DNA of 41,106 bases. Source: Alphaproteobacteria bacterium (GTDB taxonomy: Bacteria > Pseudomonadota > Alphaproteobacteria > Rhizobiales > Aestuariivirgaceae). This document shows, in pieces, positions 25,690 to 34,716 of the stretch. The first letter of the stretch is position 1. Every line of letters begins with the position of its first letter. The notes beneath the pieces are model-generated. The model was not told the DNA's origin, searched no databases, and worked only from the letters and a program-made list of their open reading frames with translations. The stretch covers positions 630 through 41,735 of the forward strand of contig JAHEBA010000023.1 in assembly GCA_024642465.1 (NCBI GenBank), written 5' to 3'. Position numbers and translations under genes: made by a program.

Positions 25690-26361
25690 ATGGGCTACCG
25701 GATTGTCCTGGCAGATGACCATCCGCTGTTTCGTGATGCGTTGCGGCTGACGTTGCAGGACGCGCTGGGCGACGTGAGGTTTGACGAGGCCGGCTCGCTC
25801 AAGGAAGCGATCTCGATACTTTCCAGCGCCGACGACATTGACCTTGTGCTGCTGGATCTCAAGATGCCGGGCGTCCAGGGCTTTTCCGGGCTCGTGCTGG
25901 TCCGCTCGCAGTTTCCGCTCGTTCCCGTCGTGGTGGTTTCCGGTACCGAGGAATCGGCCGTCATCGCAAGGGCCATCTCTCTTGGCGCTTCGGGCTTTGT
26001 GCCGAAATCGGCCCCGGTTCCGCAGATGCAATCGGCAATCTCAATCGTGCTTGAGGGCGGCGAATGGGTGCCGGAAGGCGTCAACACCAGCCAGCCCGTG
26101 GACAGCGAGGCCGATGAAATAGCCCGCCGCATGTCGACGCTGACTCCGCAGCAGATGCGGGTGCTGATGATGTTGCGCGAAGGTCTCCTAAACAAGCAGA
26201 TTGCCTACGAACTGTCCGTATCGGAGGCCACCATCAAGGCCCATGTCTCCGCGATCCTGCAGAAGCTGAACGTCGAGAGCCGGACCCAGGCCGTGATCGC
26301 TGCCTCGCGCATCGACGGAGAGCCGTCCGATGGCGCAGCTGTCGGAGAATTCGCGGTCTGA
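25690..26361 (+). CDS. LuxR/NarL family response regulator
   Basis: The 223-residue regulator has a receiver domain (1-120) with D9, D10, phospho-acceptor D56 (LVLLDLKMP), S84 and K106 (GFVPKS) and a LuxR-type helix-turn-helix at about 150-205 (LTPQQMRVLMMLREGLLNKQIAYEL, then SEATIKAHVSAILQKL). The ATG at 25690 follows GGGAGCGAGG. It is tail-to-tail with a hybrid histidine kinase 12 bases away, its likely partner. The pair resembles CrbS/CrbR (MxtR/ErdR), which control acetyl-CoA synthetase and acetate use in gammaproteobacteria; assignment to that role here is inference. Confidence 0.87.
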   Translation: MGYRIVLADDHPLFRDALRLTLQDALGDVRFDEAGSLKEAISILSSADDIDLVLLDLKMPGVQGFSGLVLVRSQFPLVPVVVVSGTEESAVIARAISLGASGFVPKSAPVPQMQSAISIVLEGGEWVPEGVNTSQPVDSEADEIARRMSTLTPQQMRVLMMLREGLLNKQIAYELSVSEATIKAHVSAILQKLNVESRTQAVIAASRIDGEPSDGAAVGEFAV

Positions 26362-26373
26362 AGTGCGGGAGGT

Positions 26374-29300
26374 CTATTCCGCTGCGGCCCGTTGCGACCG
26401 GGCCATGGACAGTACGTTGCGCAGGATCGCCGGCCGCACAGGCTTTCTGAGATAGACGACGTCTTCCGCCTCGGCCCGCGCCTGAACATGCGCCGAACGC
26501 TCGGCAGTTATCAGGGCAGCAACGAAACCCTGGCCGCTACGGCCGCGCAATTCTGCGATCACATCAAGCCCGTTCTCACTGTTGAGGTGGTAGTCCATCA
26601 ACACCACGTCGAAGCCCTGGTCACGGGCATTGCCGGCATCAACCAGCTTGCGCGCGCCCGCCGCACTGCGTGCACTTGCCACCTCGCAACCCCAGCCGGT
26701 AAGCAGGCTGGTCATGCCCTCGATGATAGATGGCTCGTTGTCTACCACCAGCACCGACAGCCCGGCAAGCCTGGCAGAGCCGGCAACCGGCGACGGGCGG
26801 GCTTGCTGGAAGGGCACGTCCTGGCTTGCCGCTACCGGCAGCTTCAGCCTGAACGTGCAGCCCTTGCCTGAATCCGACTGCAGGCTGAGGGGATGATCGA
26901 GCACACGCGCCATGCGCTGTACGATGGACAGCCCAAGCCCCAGCCCCGATACATCCGAGCCCTTGTGATCGAGACGCTCGAACTCCCGGTACACCAGTTC
27001 CTGCTTGCTCGCGGGGATGCCCGGACCGGTGTCGTGAACCTCGATCCGCAAGCATCCGGCCTCGCGGCGGCAGCCCATCAGCACCTTGCCGCCTTGCGTA
27101 TACTTGATAGCATTGCTGAGCAGGTTCTGCAGGATGCGCCGCAGCAACCGCCGGTCGGACAGCACGATCTGGCTGGATGGCACAATCGACAGCTTCAGGC
27201 CTTTCTCGGCCGCTGCCATCGAGAACTCGGTCTTGAGCTGGCGCAACAGGTCGCCGATGGCGAAGCGGGTTATGTCGGGATTGATTGCGCCGGCATCGAG
27301 CCTTGAAATGTCGAGCAGCGCGGAAAAGATTTCCTCCACCGACTCCAGCGACTGGTCGACGTTGCGGACCAGTTCGCCCTCCGGCTTCTTCTGCGTGCGG
27401 TCGAGCAGCGACGACGTGAACAGCCGGGCCGCGTTGAGCGGCTGCAGAATGTCATGCGAGGCAGCGGCAATGAACCGGGTCTTGCCCGCATTGGCTTCCA
27501 CCGCCTGCGCCCGCGCCGTCTCCAGCTGGCTGTTGAGCGTTGTCAGTTCCTGGGTGCGCTCGCGCACCCGCTGCTCCAGGGCCTGTGCGGTTTGCACCCG
27601 CTCGGTAATGTCGGTGAAGGTCAGCACCCGGCCATCCTCGGGCATGGCGTTGGAGCGCACTTCAAGCACCACCGAGCCGTCCTTGCGCGTGATCTGGAAG
27701 GGCTCCGACTGCATCGCCATCAGGCGCAGCACCTGGGTATGGGCATCGCTCAGCGCGCGGCCCTCGTACTCGAAATTCCGATCTAGTTGCGAAAGCACGT
27801 CGCCGAGCGGAACGCCAACCTTGCCCATTTCGGGTGGCAGCGACAGCAGGTTGCGGAACTGGTTGTTCCAGCACACCAGGGCCAGGTCATGGTCGAACAC
27901 CGCAATGCCCTGCTGAACGTGGTCGATCGCCGATTGCAGCAGGTCGCGGTTGTAGACAATGGCATCGGACGCATCGTCCAGCAGGCGCATGGCGCCGCGG
28001 GCATTCTCGGTGCCGCGCTGCAGCAGCAGCGCCATGACCACTCTTGCCGATGCCGTGCCGATGGCACTTGCCAGCAGCCGCTCGGTAAAGCGCAATGCAT
28101 CGTGGTCGGCAATCGAGCGGGGAGACAGGGTCTTGTCGTGCTGGCGGTGGAACTCCTGGAACGAGCGCTTTGCCCGTTCCTTGCCGAGATAGCGTTCAAC
28201 CGTGGACTCGAGCTGGCGCATGGTCACATTGCTGTTGCGCTGCCTGAACGAGTAGGTCGTGGTGGCTTGCCCGGTAGGGACGAATGCCTGTGCCTGCATC
28301 CGCTCCAGCGGGTCGCTTGACGTGACGAGTGACACCCCGGCATAGACCAGCGCGTTGACGGTCAATGACCAGAACACGCCATGGGTCAGTGCGTCGAAAT
28401 CGCTGTTGAAGAGCTGCCGTGGCCGCAACCACTCGATGCCCCAGGGACCATTGACGATCAGGCTGTAGCTGAGCCAGCCGGCATCGGCGAACAGCGGAAC
28501 CAGCAGTGTATAGGCCCACAGCACGAAGCCCGCCATCAGGCCGGCCATGGCGCCGCGAGCGTTTCCTCGCGACCACACCAGTCCGAAGAAGAAGGCCGGG
28601 GCAAACTGCGAGATGGCCGCGAACGACACCAGGCCGGTCTGCGCCAGGGCCGCATTGTTGCCGATCATCAGGTAGTAGGAGTAGGCCAGCACGATGATGC
28701 CGCCAATGGCGGCGCGGCGGATCTGCAGGATGCGTGTGGAGAAGTCGTCCTGCCACATGGTCCGGTTGGACGAGCGCAGCATCAGCGGCAGCACGATCGA
28801 GTTGCAGACCATGATCGACAGCGCGACGGTTTCCACGATCACCATCGCCGTTGCCGCGGACAGTCCGCCGATGAACGCCAGCATAGCCAGCAGGCTCTGA
28901 CCCTGCGCAACCGGCAATGCCAGCACGAAGGTATCGCCATCCACCGGCTGGCCCTTGAACACAACCATGCCGGCAATGGCGATGGGCACCACGAAGATGT
29001 TGATCATCACCAGGTACAGCGGAAACATCCACGCCGCCTTGCGCACGTCGTAGATCGAGGTGTTCTCGACCACGGTAACGTGAAACTGCCGCGGCAGCAG
29101 GATGATGGCGAACGCGGCAAGCAGCGTCATGGTAATGAACCGCGGCCCGTCGGGAGCCGAGGAGAACATGTCGCTGATCGACGGGTCGGCGGCGGCACGG
29201 TCGAACAGACCGGACGTGTCGCCGGCCAGCGCAAAGGTGATGGCGGCACCGACCACGATGAATGCCACCAGCTTGACCATGCTCTCTGCAGCTACCGAAA

Positions 29301-29877
29301 GGATCAGGCCGTTCTGGTGCTCGGTCGCGTCGGCGTGACGGGTGCCGAACAGCATGGCGAAAACCGCCATCGCTATGGCGATGAACATCGGCATGTCGCC
29401 AAACGGCGTGTCCAGCCTGCTGGTCTCGACGCCCAGCGGCGCAAGCACGCCCAGTGACAGCGCCACCGCTTTCAGTTGTAGCGAAATATAGGGAATGATG
29501 CCGATCACCGCGATGGCCGCGGCCAGCCCGCCAAGCAGCTGGTTCTTGCCGTAGCGCGCCGACAAGAAGTCGGCAATCGAGGTGATGTTCTGCCCCTTCG
29601 ACAAGGTCACGATATGACGGATCAGCGGCCAGCCCGCCCCGATAAGCAGGATCGGGCCGAGATAGATGGCCAGAAATTCGTAGCCGGTCGTTGAGGCTAG
29701 GCCCACACTGCCGTAGAAGGTCCATGACGTGCAGTACACGGCAATCGACAAGGCGTAGACGTAAGGACGGCTGAGCCCGCGCCGGAAACCCGAAACCTTG
29801 TCACCATAGGCGGCGATCGAGAACAGCACGCCCACGTAGCCAAGTGCGATAAGTATCACGCCCCAGGTCGAAAGCAT
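26374..29877 (-). CDS. Hybrid sensor histidine kinase with sodium:solute symporter-like sensor domain (CbrA/CrbS type)
   Basis: This very large product (1167 residues from the ATG at 29877) begins with about thirteen membrane segments of the SSSF symporter fold (roughly 1-500). A linker, a PAS domain (about 620-750), a coiled coil, a HisKA domain with H808 (AASHDILQPLNAAR), an ATPase domain with DTGPGIP and GLGLGLSI, and a C-terminal receiver with D1095 (VVLMDYHL) follow. Such kinases couple a transporter-like sensor to phosphorelay signalling. The start at 29877 has GGAAGG ten bases upstream; an ATG at 29895 is also possible, and the frame stays open further upstream without family similarity. 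The adjacent convergent LuxR regulator is the probable target. Confidence 0.88.
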   Translation of the reverse strand: MLSTWGVILIALGYVGVLFSIAAYGDKVSGFRRGLSRPYVYALSIAVYCTSWTFYGSVGLASTTGYEFLAIYLGPILLIGAGWPLIRHIVTLSKGQNITSIADFLSARYGKNQLLGGLAAAIAVIGIIPYISLQLKAVALSLGVLAPLGVETSRLDTPFGDMPMFIAIAMAVFAMLFGTRHADATEHQNGLILSVAAESMVKLVAFIVVGAAITFALAGDTSGLFDRAAADPSISDMFSSAPDGPRFITMTLLAAFAIILLPRQFHVTVVENTSIYDVRKAAWMFPLYLVMINIFVVPIAIAGMVVFKGQPVDGDTFVLALPVAQGQSLLAMLAFIGGLSAATAMVIVETVALSIMVCNSIVLPLMLRSSNRTMWQDDFSTRILQIRRAAIGGIIVLAYSYYLMIGNNAALAQTGLVSFAAISQFAPAFFFGLVWSRGNARGAMAGLMAGFVLWAYTLLVPLFADAGWLSYSLIVNGPWGIEWLRPRQLFNSDFDALTHGVFWSLTVNALVYAGVSLVTSSDPLERMQAQAFVPTGQATTTYSFRQRNSNVTMRQLESTVERYLGKERAKRSFQEFHRQHDKTLSPRSIADHDALRFTERLLASAIGTASARVVMALLLQRGTENARGAMRLLDDASDAIVYNRDLLQSAIDHVQQGIAVFDHDLALVCWNNQFRNLLSLPPEMGKVGVPLGDVLSQLDRNFEYEGRALSDAHTQVLRLMAMQSEPFQITRKDGSVVLEVRSNAMPEDGRVLTFTDITERVQTAQALEQRVRERTQELTTLNSQLETARAQAVEANAGKTRFIAAASHDILQPLNAARLFTSSLLDRTQKKPEGELVRNVDQSLESVEEIFSALLDISRLDAGAINPDITRFAIGDLLRQLKTEFSMAAAEKGLKLSIVPSSQIVLSDRRLLRRILQNLLSNAIKYTQGGKVLMGCRREAGCLRIEVHDTGPGIPASKQELVYREFERLDHKGSDVSGLGLGLSIVQRMARVLDHPLSLQSDSGKGCTFRLKLPVAASQDVPFQQARPSPVAGSARLAGLSVLVVDNEPSIIEGMTSLLTGWGCEVASARSAAGARKLVDAGNARDQGFDVVLMDYHLNSENGLDVIAELRGRSGQGFVAALITAERSAHVQARAEAEDVVYLRKPVRPAILRNVLSMARSQRAAAE

Positions 29878-29983
29878 CGCCCAAGTGCCTTCCATGCTGC
29901 GGCTGCTGCCCGGGACCAGCGCTGGGTCACCTGCAGCCCGCCGTGCCGGCAGATTAGCAGAAGTGACGGGGCAGACAATTGGC

Positions 29984-30012
29984 TGCTGCCGGGAACAACA
30001 CCTGCGGCAGCA
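29984..30012. repeat. Stem-loop in the kinase/mscL divergent region
   Basis: TGCTGCCG (29984-29991) and CGGCAGCA (30005-30012) form a perfect 8-base stem around 13 bases. It lies about 107 bases upstream of the kinase start and 130 upstream of mscL. It could be an operator or leader structure; nothing more can be said. Confidence 0.25.
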
Positions 30013-30061
30013 ACTGATAGAAGTTGTAATTGACCATGCGGCGTTTATCCTGAGGGTGTTT

Positions 30062-30082
30062 CCACCGGTTTGTCGCCGGTGG
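30062..30082 (+). repeat. Hairpin upstream of mscL
   Basis: CCACCGG (30062-30068), seven bases, CCGGTGG (30076-30082): a perfect inverted repeat ending 58 bases before the mscL start. The next feature is the mscL ribosome-binding site GGAGGGGA near 30125. It may be a leader hairpin of mscL mRNA. Confidence 0.35.
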
Positions 30083-30140
30083 GGTGAACCATGCCCGCGA
30101 ATCCAATCTTGGCGATACAGCACTGGAGGGGAACCAGACC

Positions 30141-30560
30141 ATGTGGAAGGAATTCAAGGAATTTGCCTTCAAGGGCAATGTGCTCGATCTGGCGGTCGGC
30201 GTCATCATCGCCGGGGCATTCGGCCTGATCGTCAGCTCGCTTGTCGACGACATCATCATGCCGATCGTTGGCGCCATTACCGGCGGCATCGATTTCTCGA
30301 ACCTGTTCGCGCCGCTGGCTGAAGGCGTGAACGCAACCACGCTTGCCGCAGCGAAGGAACAGGGTGCCGTGCTCGCCTACGGCAGCTTCCTCACTGCGGT
30401 TGTCAACTTCCTGATCATCGCCATTATCCTGTTCATGATCGTTAGGGCAGCCAACAACATGAAGCAGAAGGAAGAAGTTGCTCCGGCTGCTCCTGCCGAG
30501 CCGCCGGCCGACGTGCAGCTGCTCACCGAGATCCGCGATCTGTTGAGCAAGAAGAAGTAG
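30141..30560 (+). CDS. mscL: Large-conductance mechanosensitive channel MscL
   Basis: The 139-residue protein starts [28 protein letters not shown], with the conserved N-terminal helix, first membrane helix (about 15-40, [11 protein letters not shown]) and second helix (about 75-100, [19 protein letters not shown]), then a charged C-terminal helix. MscL forms a pentameric pore that opens under membrane tension and saves cells from osmotic downshock. GGAGGGGA at 30125-30132 is eight bases before the ATG. The gene is alone on its strand here and is followed directly by a strong terminator. The length is normal for the family. Confidence 0.96.
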   Translation: MWKEFKEFAFKGNVLDLAVGVIIAGAFGLIVSSLVDDIIMPIVGAITGGIDFSNLFAPLAEGVNATTLAAAKEQGAVLAYGSFLTAVVNFLIIAIILFMIVRAANNMKQKEEVAPAAPAEPPADVQLLTEIRDLLSKKK

Positions 30561-30563
30561 CCT

Positions 30564-30616
30564 GCCGGTTTTTCCGGCGACGGGCCCGGTCCGCCAGCAC
30601 GGCGGGTCGGGTTTTT
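30564..30616 (+). terminator. Rho-independent terminator after mscL
   Basis: An 11-base stem, CCCGGTCCGCC (30585-30595) with GGCGGGTCGGG (30601-30611, two G-T pairs), has a 5-base loop and is followed by five T (30612-30616). A smaller hairpin GCCGG-TTTTT-CCGGC (30564-30578) lies just before it. This is the clearest terminator in the window. Confidence 0.8.
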
Positions 30617-30678
30617 CATTTGCGGCCCGGCGTCCGCCGCAGTAGGCAATTGCCGTAGTCCGACACCGAGGCCCTCCG

Positions 30679-31875
30679 ATGCATTCCCTTTCGCCCGAGC
30701 AGCTCATCGCAGGCATCCGCAAGAGCCAGCGCGATGAACCCGACAGCGGCATCCTGCGCGCCGTCAATCACGGCTTCGGCCGCGATGGCCTGATTCCGCT
30801 TTGGACCGGCGAGGGGCACCTGCCGACACCGCAGTTCGTCTGCGACGCGGCCGTCGAGTCTTTGCGGGCGGGCGAGACGTTCTACACCTGGCAGCGCGGC
30901 ATCCCGGCATTGCGGGCCGCTCTCGCCGCCTATCATGACCGCTTCTGGCCGGGTCCGTTCTCGCCCGGGCGTTTTTTCGTCACCGGCGGCGGCATGCAGG
31001 CCATCCAGATTGCGCTGCAGCTGTTGCTCGACAAGGGCGACGAGGTGATCGTGCCGTCTCCTGCCTGGCCGAATTTCCCCGGTCCCATGCGCATGATGGG
31101 AGCGGTGCCAGTGTTCGTGCCGATGCAGTTCGAGGATCGCACCTGGTCGCTCGACCTGGACCGGATGCGGGACGCCATCGGCCCGCGCACCCGCGCCATC
31201 TGCCTGATCTCGCCATCGAACCCGATCGGCTGGGTGGCCAGCCGCGATGACCTGATTGCCATTCGCGACATGGCCCGTGCCGCCGGCATCTGGATCATCG
31301 CCGACGAGGTCTATGGCCGCTTCCAGTATGATGAGACGGTTGAACGCGCGCCCTCGTTCATGGACGTGTGCGAACAGGAAGAACGCGTGCTCTATACCAA
31401 CACCTTCTCCAAGAACTGGGCCATGACCGGCTGGCGCATCGGCTGGCTGCAGGCGCCCGAGGCTCCCGGCCCGGCAATCGAGCGCATCATCCAGTACAAC
31501 ACCTCCGGCACGGCAACCTTCCTGCAGCGCGGCGCCGTCGCTGCGCTGGAGCAGGGTGACGAGTTCCTCGGCCTACAGCTCGCCATGGCCAGAGCCGCCC
31601 GTGACCGGGCGGCCGAAGTGCTGGGCCGGCACGAGGGCGTCAGCTTCGAACTGCCCAAAGGCGCGTTCTATCACTTCTTCCGTCTCGATGGACTGGACGA
31701 CAGCCTGGCGGCGGTGCTGTGCATCATCGACGATGCCAATGTCGGCCTGTCCCCGGGCGGCACGTTCGGACCCGGCGGCGAGGGCTTCCTGCGCATTTGC
31801 TACCTGCGCGATCCGGCCAGCCTCGACGAGGCGCTGGAGCGGTTGTCGCGCTGGATCGCTTCCCGCAATGGTTGA
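30679..31875 (+). CDS. Pyridoxal-phosphate aminotransferase, class I/II
   Basis: The 398-residue enzyme has the fold-type I landmarks: a glycine-rich TGGGMQAI loop, the N of SPSNPIGW, IIADEVYGRF, and the PLP-lysine K245 in NTFSKNWAMTGWRIGW; R of GFLRICYL near the end binds the substrate carboxylate. It resembles aspartate/alanine-type aminotransferases, but the exact amino-acid pair is not clear from motifs. The ATG at 30679 comes 118 bases after mscL. It is followed by def after 80 bases; I see no clear promoter or terminator in that gap. Confidence 0.88.
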   Translation: MHSLSPEQLIAGIRKSQRDEPDSGILRAVNHGFGRDGLIPLWTGEGHLPTPQFVCDAAVESLRAGETFYTWQRGIPALRAALAAYHDRFWPGPFSPGRFFVTGGGMQAIQIALQLLLDKGDEVIVPSPAWPNFPGPMRMMGAVPVFVPMQFEDRTWSLDLDRMRDAIGPRTRAICLISPSNPIGWVASRDDLIAIRDMARAAGIWIIADEVYGRFQYDETVERAPSFMDVCEQEERVLYTNTFSKNWAMTGWRIGWLQAPEAPGPAIERIIQYNTSGTATFLQRGAVAALEQGDEFLGLQLAMARAARDRAAEVLGRHEGVSFELPKGAFYHFFRLDGLDDSLAAVLCIIDDANVGLSPGGTFGPGGEGFLRICYLRDPASLDEALERLSRWIASRNG

Positions 31876-31955
31876 TCATGGCCGGACAATTGACCGGAAC
31901 GGGCAGAATGCTTATCTGAAAGCCAGCGCAATCAAGTTTGGTGCACGGAAATTTC

Positions 31956-32477
31956 ATGACCATTCGACCGATCGTCAAGCTGCCGGACCCGGTGCTGAAG
32001 CAGGTATCGCAACCCGTCGAGCGGGTTGACGACGAACTGCACGCCCTGGTCGGTGACATGTTCCAGACCATGTACGACGCGCCCGGCATCGGTCTGGCGG
32101 CGGTCCAGGTCGGCATTCCGCGCCGCCTGCTGGTGATCGACCTGGCCAAGGAAGACCAGCCCAAGGACCCGATGGCGTTCATCAATCCGGAAATTGTCTG
32201 GTCGAGCGATGACCTGTCCACCTACGAGGAAGGCTGCCTGTCGATCCCTGACGTGTTCGACAATGTCGAGCGCCCGGCGGAGGTGAAGGTGAAGTACGTC
32301 GACGAGAGCGGCAAGCAGCAGGAGATGCACTGCACCGGTCTGATGGCGACCTGTATCCAGCACGAAATCGACCATCTCAACGGCATCCTGTTCATCGATC
32401 ACCTGTCGCGGCTCAAGCGATCCATGGTCGTGCGCAAGTTCACCAAGCTGGCCCGCCAGCAGCGGGAAACGGCGTGA
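31956..32477 (+). CDS. def: Peptide deformylase
   Basis: The 173-residue enzyme has the three family motifs: GIGLAAVQ (44-51), EGCLS (92-96, metal ligand C94) and QHEIDH (135-140, ligands H136 and H140, catalytic E137). It removes the formyl group from the first methionine of new proteins. The ATG at 31956 starts the conserved [13 protein letters not shown]; a GTG at 31938 is less likely. Its TGA overlaps the GTG start of fmt, so the deformylase and formyltransferase genes are translationally coupled, the usual arrangement. Confidence 0.96.
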   Translation: MTIRPIVKLPDPVLKQVSQPVERVDDELHALVGDMFQTMYDAPGIGLAAVQVGIPRRLLVIDLAKEDQPKDPMAFINPEIVWSSDDLSTYEEGCLSIPDVFDNVERPAEVKVKYVDESGKQQEMHCTGLMATCIQHEIDHLNGILFIDHLSRLKRSMVVRKFTKLARQQRETA

Positions 32478-33412
32478 GCCTTCGCTGCATCTTCATGGGC
32501 ACGCCGGACTTCGCCGTGCCCACTCTTGCGCGGATGCTCGAAGACGGTCACGAGATCGCGTGCGTCTACACCCAGCCGCCACGGTCGGCGGGTCGCGGCA
32601 TGGCCGAACGCAAGTCGCCTGTCCACCAGTTCGCCGAAACGCATACCATCGAGGTACGCACGCCGAAGTCGCTGCGCGGCGAGGCCGAGCAGGCGGAATT
32701 CGCCGCACTCGGCGCCGACGTGGCGGTGGTGGTGGCCTATGGCCTGATCCTGCTCAAGCCCGTTGTTGATGCGCCGCGCTTCGGCTGCCTCAACGTGCAC
32801 GCCTCGCTGCTGCCACGCTGGCGTGGAGCAGCACCCATCCAGCGCGCCATCATGGCCGGCGATGCCGAAACCGGGGTGGCGATCATGCAGATGGGCGAGG
32901 GCCTAGATACCGGACCGGTCATCAGCGAGGTGAGTACTGCGATCAACGATGCAACGACCGCCGCCAGCTTGCACTACGAACTTGCCGTCGCCGGAGCGGA
33001 AGCCATGTCTGCCGTGCTCGCCCGGCTCGAGCATGACGGCCGACTGGATGCCACGCCGCAGGAAGAAGCCGGCGTGACCTATGCCGAAAAGATCACCAAG
33101 GCCGAAGCTCACGTCGATTTCAATCGCCCGGCGAAAGACGTACTGCGCCATGTGCACGGCCTGTCGCCGTTTCCAGGCGCCTGGTGCCTGCTGCCGGGGC
33201 CGGACAAGCCGGTGCGGGTGAAGCTGCTGGAAGTGGAACTGGAGCCATCGCTGAAAGGCTCGCCTGCAACCGTGCTGGACGACCGGCTGGCAATTGCCTG
33301 TGCCGGAGGTGCCATCCGCCCGGTGCGGCTGCAGCGCGAGGGCAAGGGGCCGATGGACCTCGATGCCTTTCTGAACGGGTTAAGACCTGCGCCCGGCGCC
33401 CGTGTGGGATAG
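32474..33412 (+). CDS. fmt: Methionyl-tRNA formyltransferase
   Basis: The 312-residue enzyme starts at GTG overlapping the def stop (GTGA). Its first residues are [15 protein letters not shown], and the catalytic-domain signature is [18 protein letters not shown], with D of MGEGLDTGP and the SPFPGAW element. It formylates initiator Met-tRNA using 10-formyltetrahydrofolate, and the C-terminal domain binds tRNA. It is followed four bases later by truA. Together def, fmt and truA form a small translation-related operon. Confidence 0.96.
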   Translation: MSLRCIFMGTPDFAVPTLARMLEDGHEIACVYTQPPRSAGRGMAERKSPVHQFAETHTIEVRTPKSLRGEAEQAEFAALGADVAVVVAYGLILLKPVVDAPRFGCLNVHASLLPRWRGAAPIQRAIMAGDAETGVAIMQMGEGLDTGPVISEVSTAINDATTAASLHYELAVAGAEAMSAVLARLEHDGRLDATPQEEAGVTYAEKITKAEAHVDFNRPAKDVLRHVHGLSPFPGAWCLLPGPDKPVRVKLLEVELEPSLKGSPATVLDDRLAIACAGGAIRPVRLQREGKGPMDLDAFLNGLRPAPGARVG

Positions 33413-33416
33413 CACC

Positions 33417-34154
33417 ATGACCCGCTACCGGCTCACCATCGAGTACGACGGCACGCCGTTCTCCGGCTGGCAGCGCCAGGACGGTCAGGACTCCGTGCAG
33501 GCTGCGCTGGAGGACGCCATCGCACGGCTGGGCGAAGACAATGTGACCCTGTTCGGCGCGGGCCGCACCGATGCCGGCGTGCATGCGCTGGGTCAGGTCG
33601 CGCACGTCGACCTGCAAAAGGACTGGGCGCCGGACAAGCTGATGGGCGCGATCAATGCGCAGGTTCGCCCCGATCCGGTCAGCGTGCTGGACGTGGCCAT
33701 CGTGGATGAAGACTTCCATGCCCGCTTTTCGGCCACGGCACGCCACTACCGGTTTCGCATTCTTGACCGCCGCCCTCCGCCGGCACTCGACCGCAACCGG
33801 GTGTGGTCGGTAACGCACCCGCTTGACGCTGATGCCATGCACGAAGCCGCCCAGACGCTCATCGGCCATCACGACTTCACCACCTTCCGTTCTGCCCAGT
33901 GCCAGTCGAAGTCGCCGGTAAAGACGCTCGACCGGCTCGACGTGGCGCGCGAGGGTGCGGAGGTGGTGGTCTATGCTTCGGCACGGTCGTTCCTGCACAA
34001 CCAGGTGCGCTCGCTGGTCGGCACGCTGAAACTGGCGGGTGAAGGCAAGTGGTCGGCGGCGGATGTGCGTGCGGCACTTGATGCTGCGGATCGCGCGGCC
34101 TGTGGTCCCGTAGCCCCGCCGGACGGGCTTTATCTTCTCAGTGTCGACTACTGA
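33417..34154 (+). CDS. truA: tRNA pseudouridine(38-40) synthase TruA
   Basis: The 245-residue enzyme shows the catalytic motif [14 protein letters not shown] with D52, and the [15 protein letters not shown] motif of the TruA family. It converts U38, U39 and U40 of many tRNAs to pseudouridine. The ATG at 33417 begins [19 protein letters not shown]; a GTG upstream would overlap fmt. The stop at 34154 is ten bases from the end of the convergent membrane-protein gene at 34165. Confidence 0.96.
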   Translation: MTRYRLTIEYDGTPFSGWQRQDGQDSVQAALEDAIARLGEDNVTLFGAGRTDAGVHALGQVAHVDLQKDWAPDKLMGAINAQVRPDPVSVLDVAIVDEDFHARFSATARHYRFRILDRRPPPALDRNRVWSVTHPLDADAMHEAAQTLIGHHDFTTFRSAQCQSKSPVKTLDRLDVAREGAEVVVYASARSFLHNQVRSLVGTLKLAGEGKWSAADVRAALDAADRAACGPVAPPDGLYLLSVDY

Positions 34155-34164
34155 CTTCCGGCAA

Positions 34165-34716
34165 CTATACCAGGGCGCTGCCGGCAATCGACAGCGCCAG
34201 GTCGCCCGCCACCAGCGCGGCGGCGACCGGCGCATTCACCTCAAGGCCGTGACGCGCCACGAACCAGCGGATGAACAGCGACCAGCCTATCACCACCAGG
34301 CTGAGCAGCGCGGCAAGACCGGGACCGGCAATGCCAAACTGCCTCAGCACCAGCACCGGTATGATGGCTGCAACAATGAACACGCTGGTCCAGTTGTAGG
34401 CAATGATGTAGCGCACATACTTGCGCCCGGCACCAACTTGCTGGCTGATGTAGATCATCATCCACGGCCACAGCACCCACAGCAAAGCCAGCAAGGCGAG
34501 CGTGCCGAACAGCGAAGGTTCTTCCTGCGGCGGGATCGACAGGCGCGCGCCCATCACCGAGGAATAGAGATAGAGCGGAGCCACCAGGAAGAACGCCTTG
34601 AACGAGGTCCAGAACGCCTTTTCGCTCAGGTCGAAATTGCGAATCCCCTGCTTGTCGAGACCGATCAGTCGCCAGGATGCCTTTAGTGCACGTAGCGCAT
34701 CTATGGCGAAGCTCAT
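34165..34716 (-). CDS. Hypothetical membrane protein coupled to dapE
   Basis: The 183-residue protein has about four to five hydrophobic segments, with no match to a family I can name. Its ATG overlaps the dapE stop (ATGA), so it is probably the last gene of the yidC-to-dapE transcript. A role in envelope or amino-acid metabolism is possible, but no motif supports it. It may belong to a broadly conserved alphaproteobacterial family of unknown function. Confidence 0.75.
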   Translation of the reverse strand: MSFAIDALRALKASWRLIGLDKQGIRNFDLSEKAFWTSFKAFFLVAPLYLYSSVMGARLSIPPQEEPSLFGTLALLALLWVLWPWMMIYISQQVGAGRKYVRYIIAYNWTSVFIVAAIIPVLVLRQFGIAGPGLAALLSLVVIGWSLFIRWFVARHGLEVNAPVAAALVAGDLALSIAGSALV

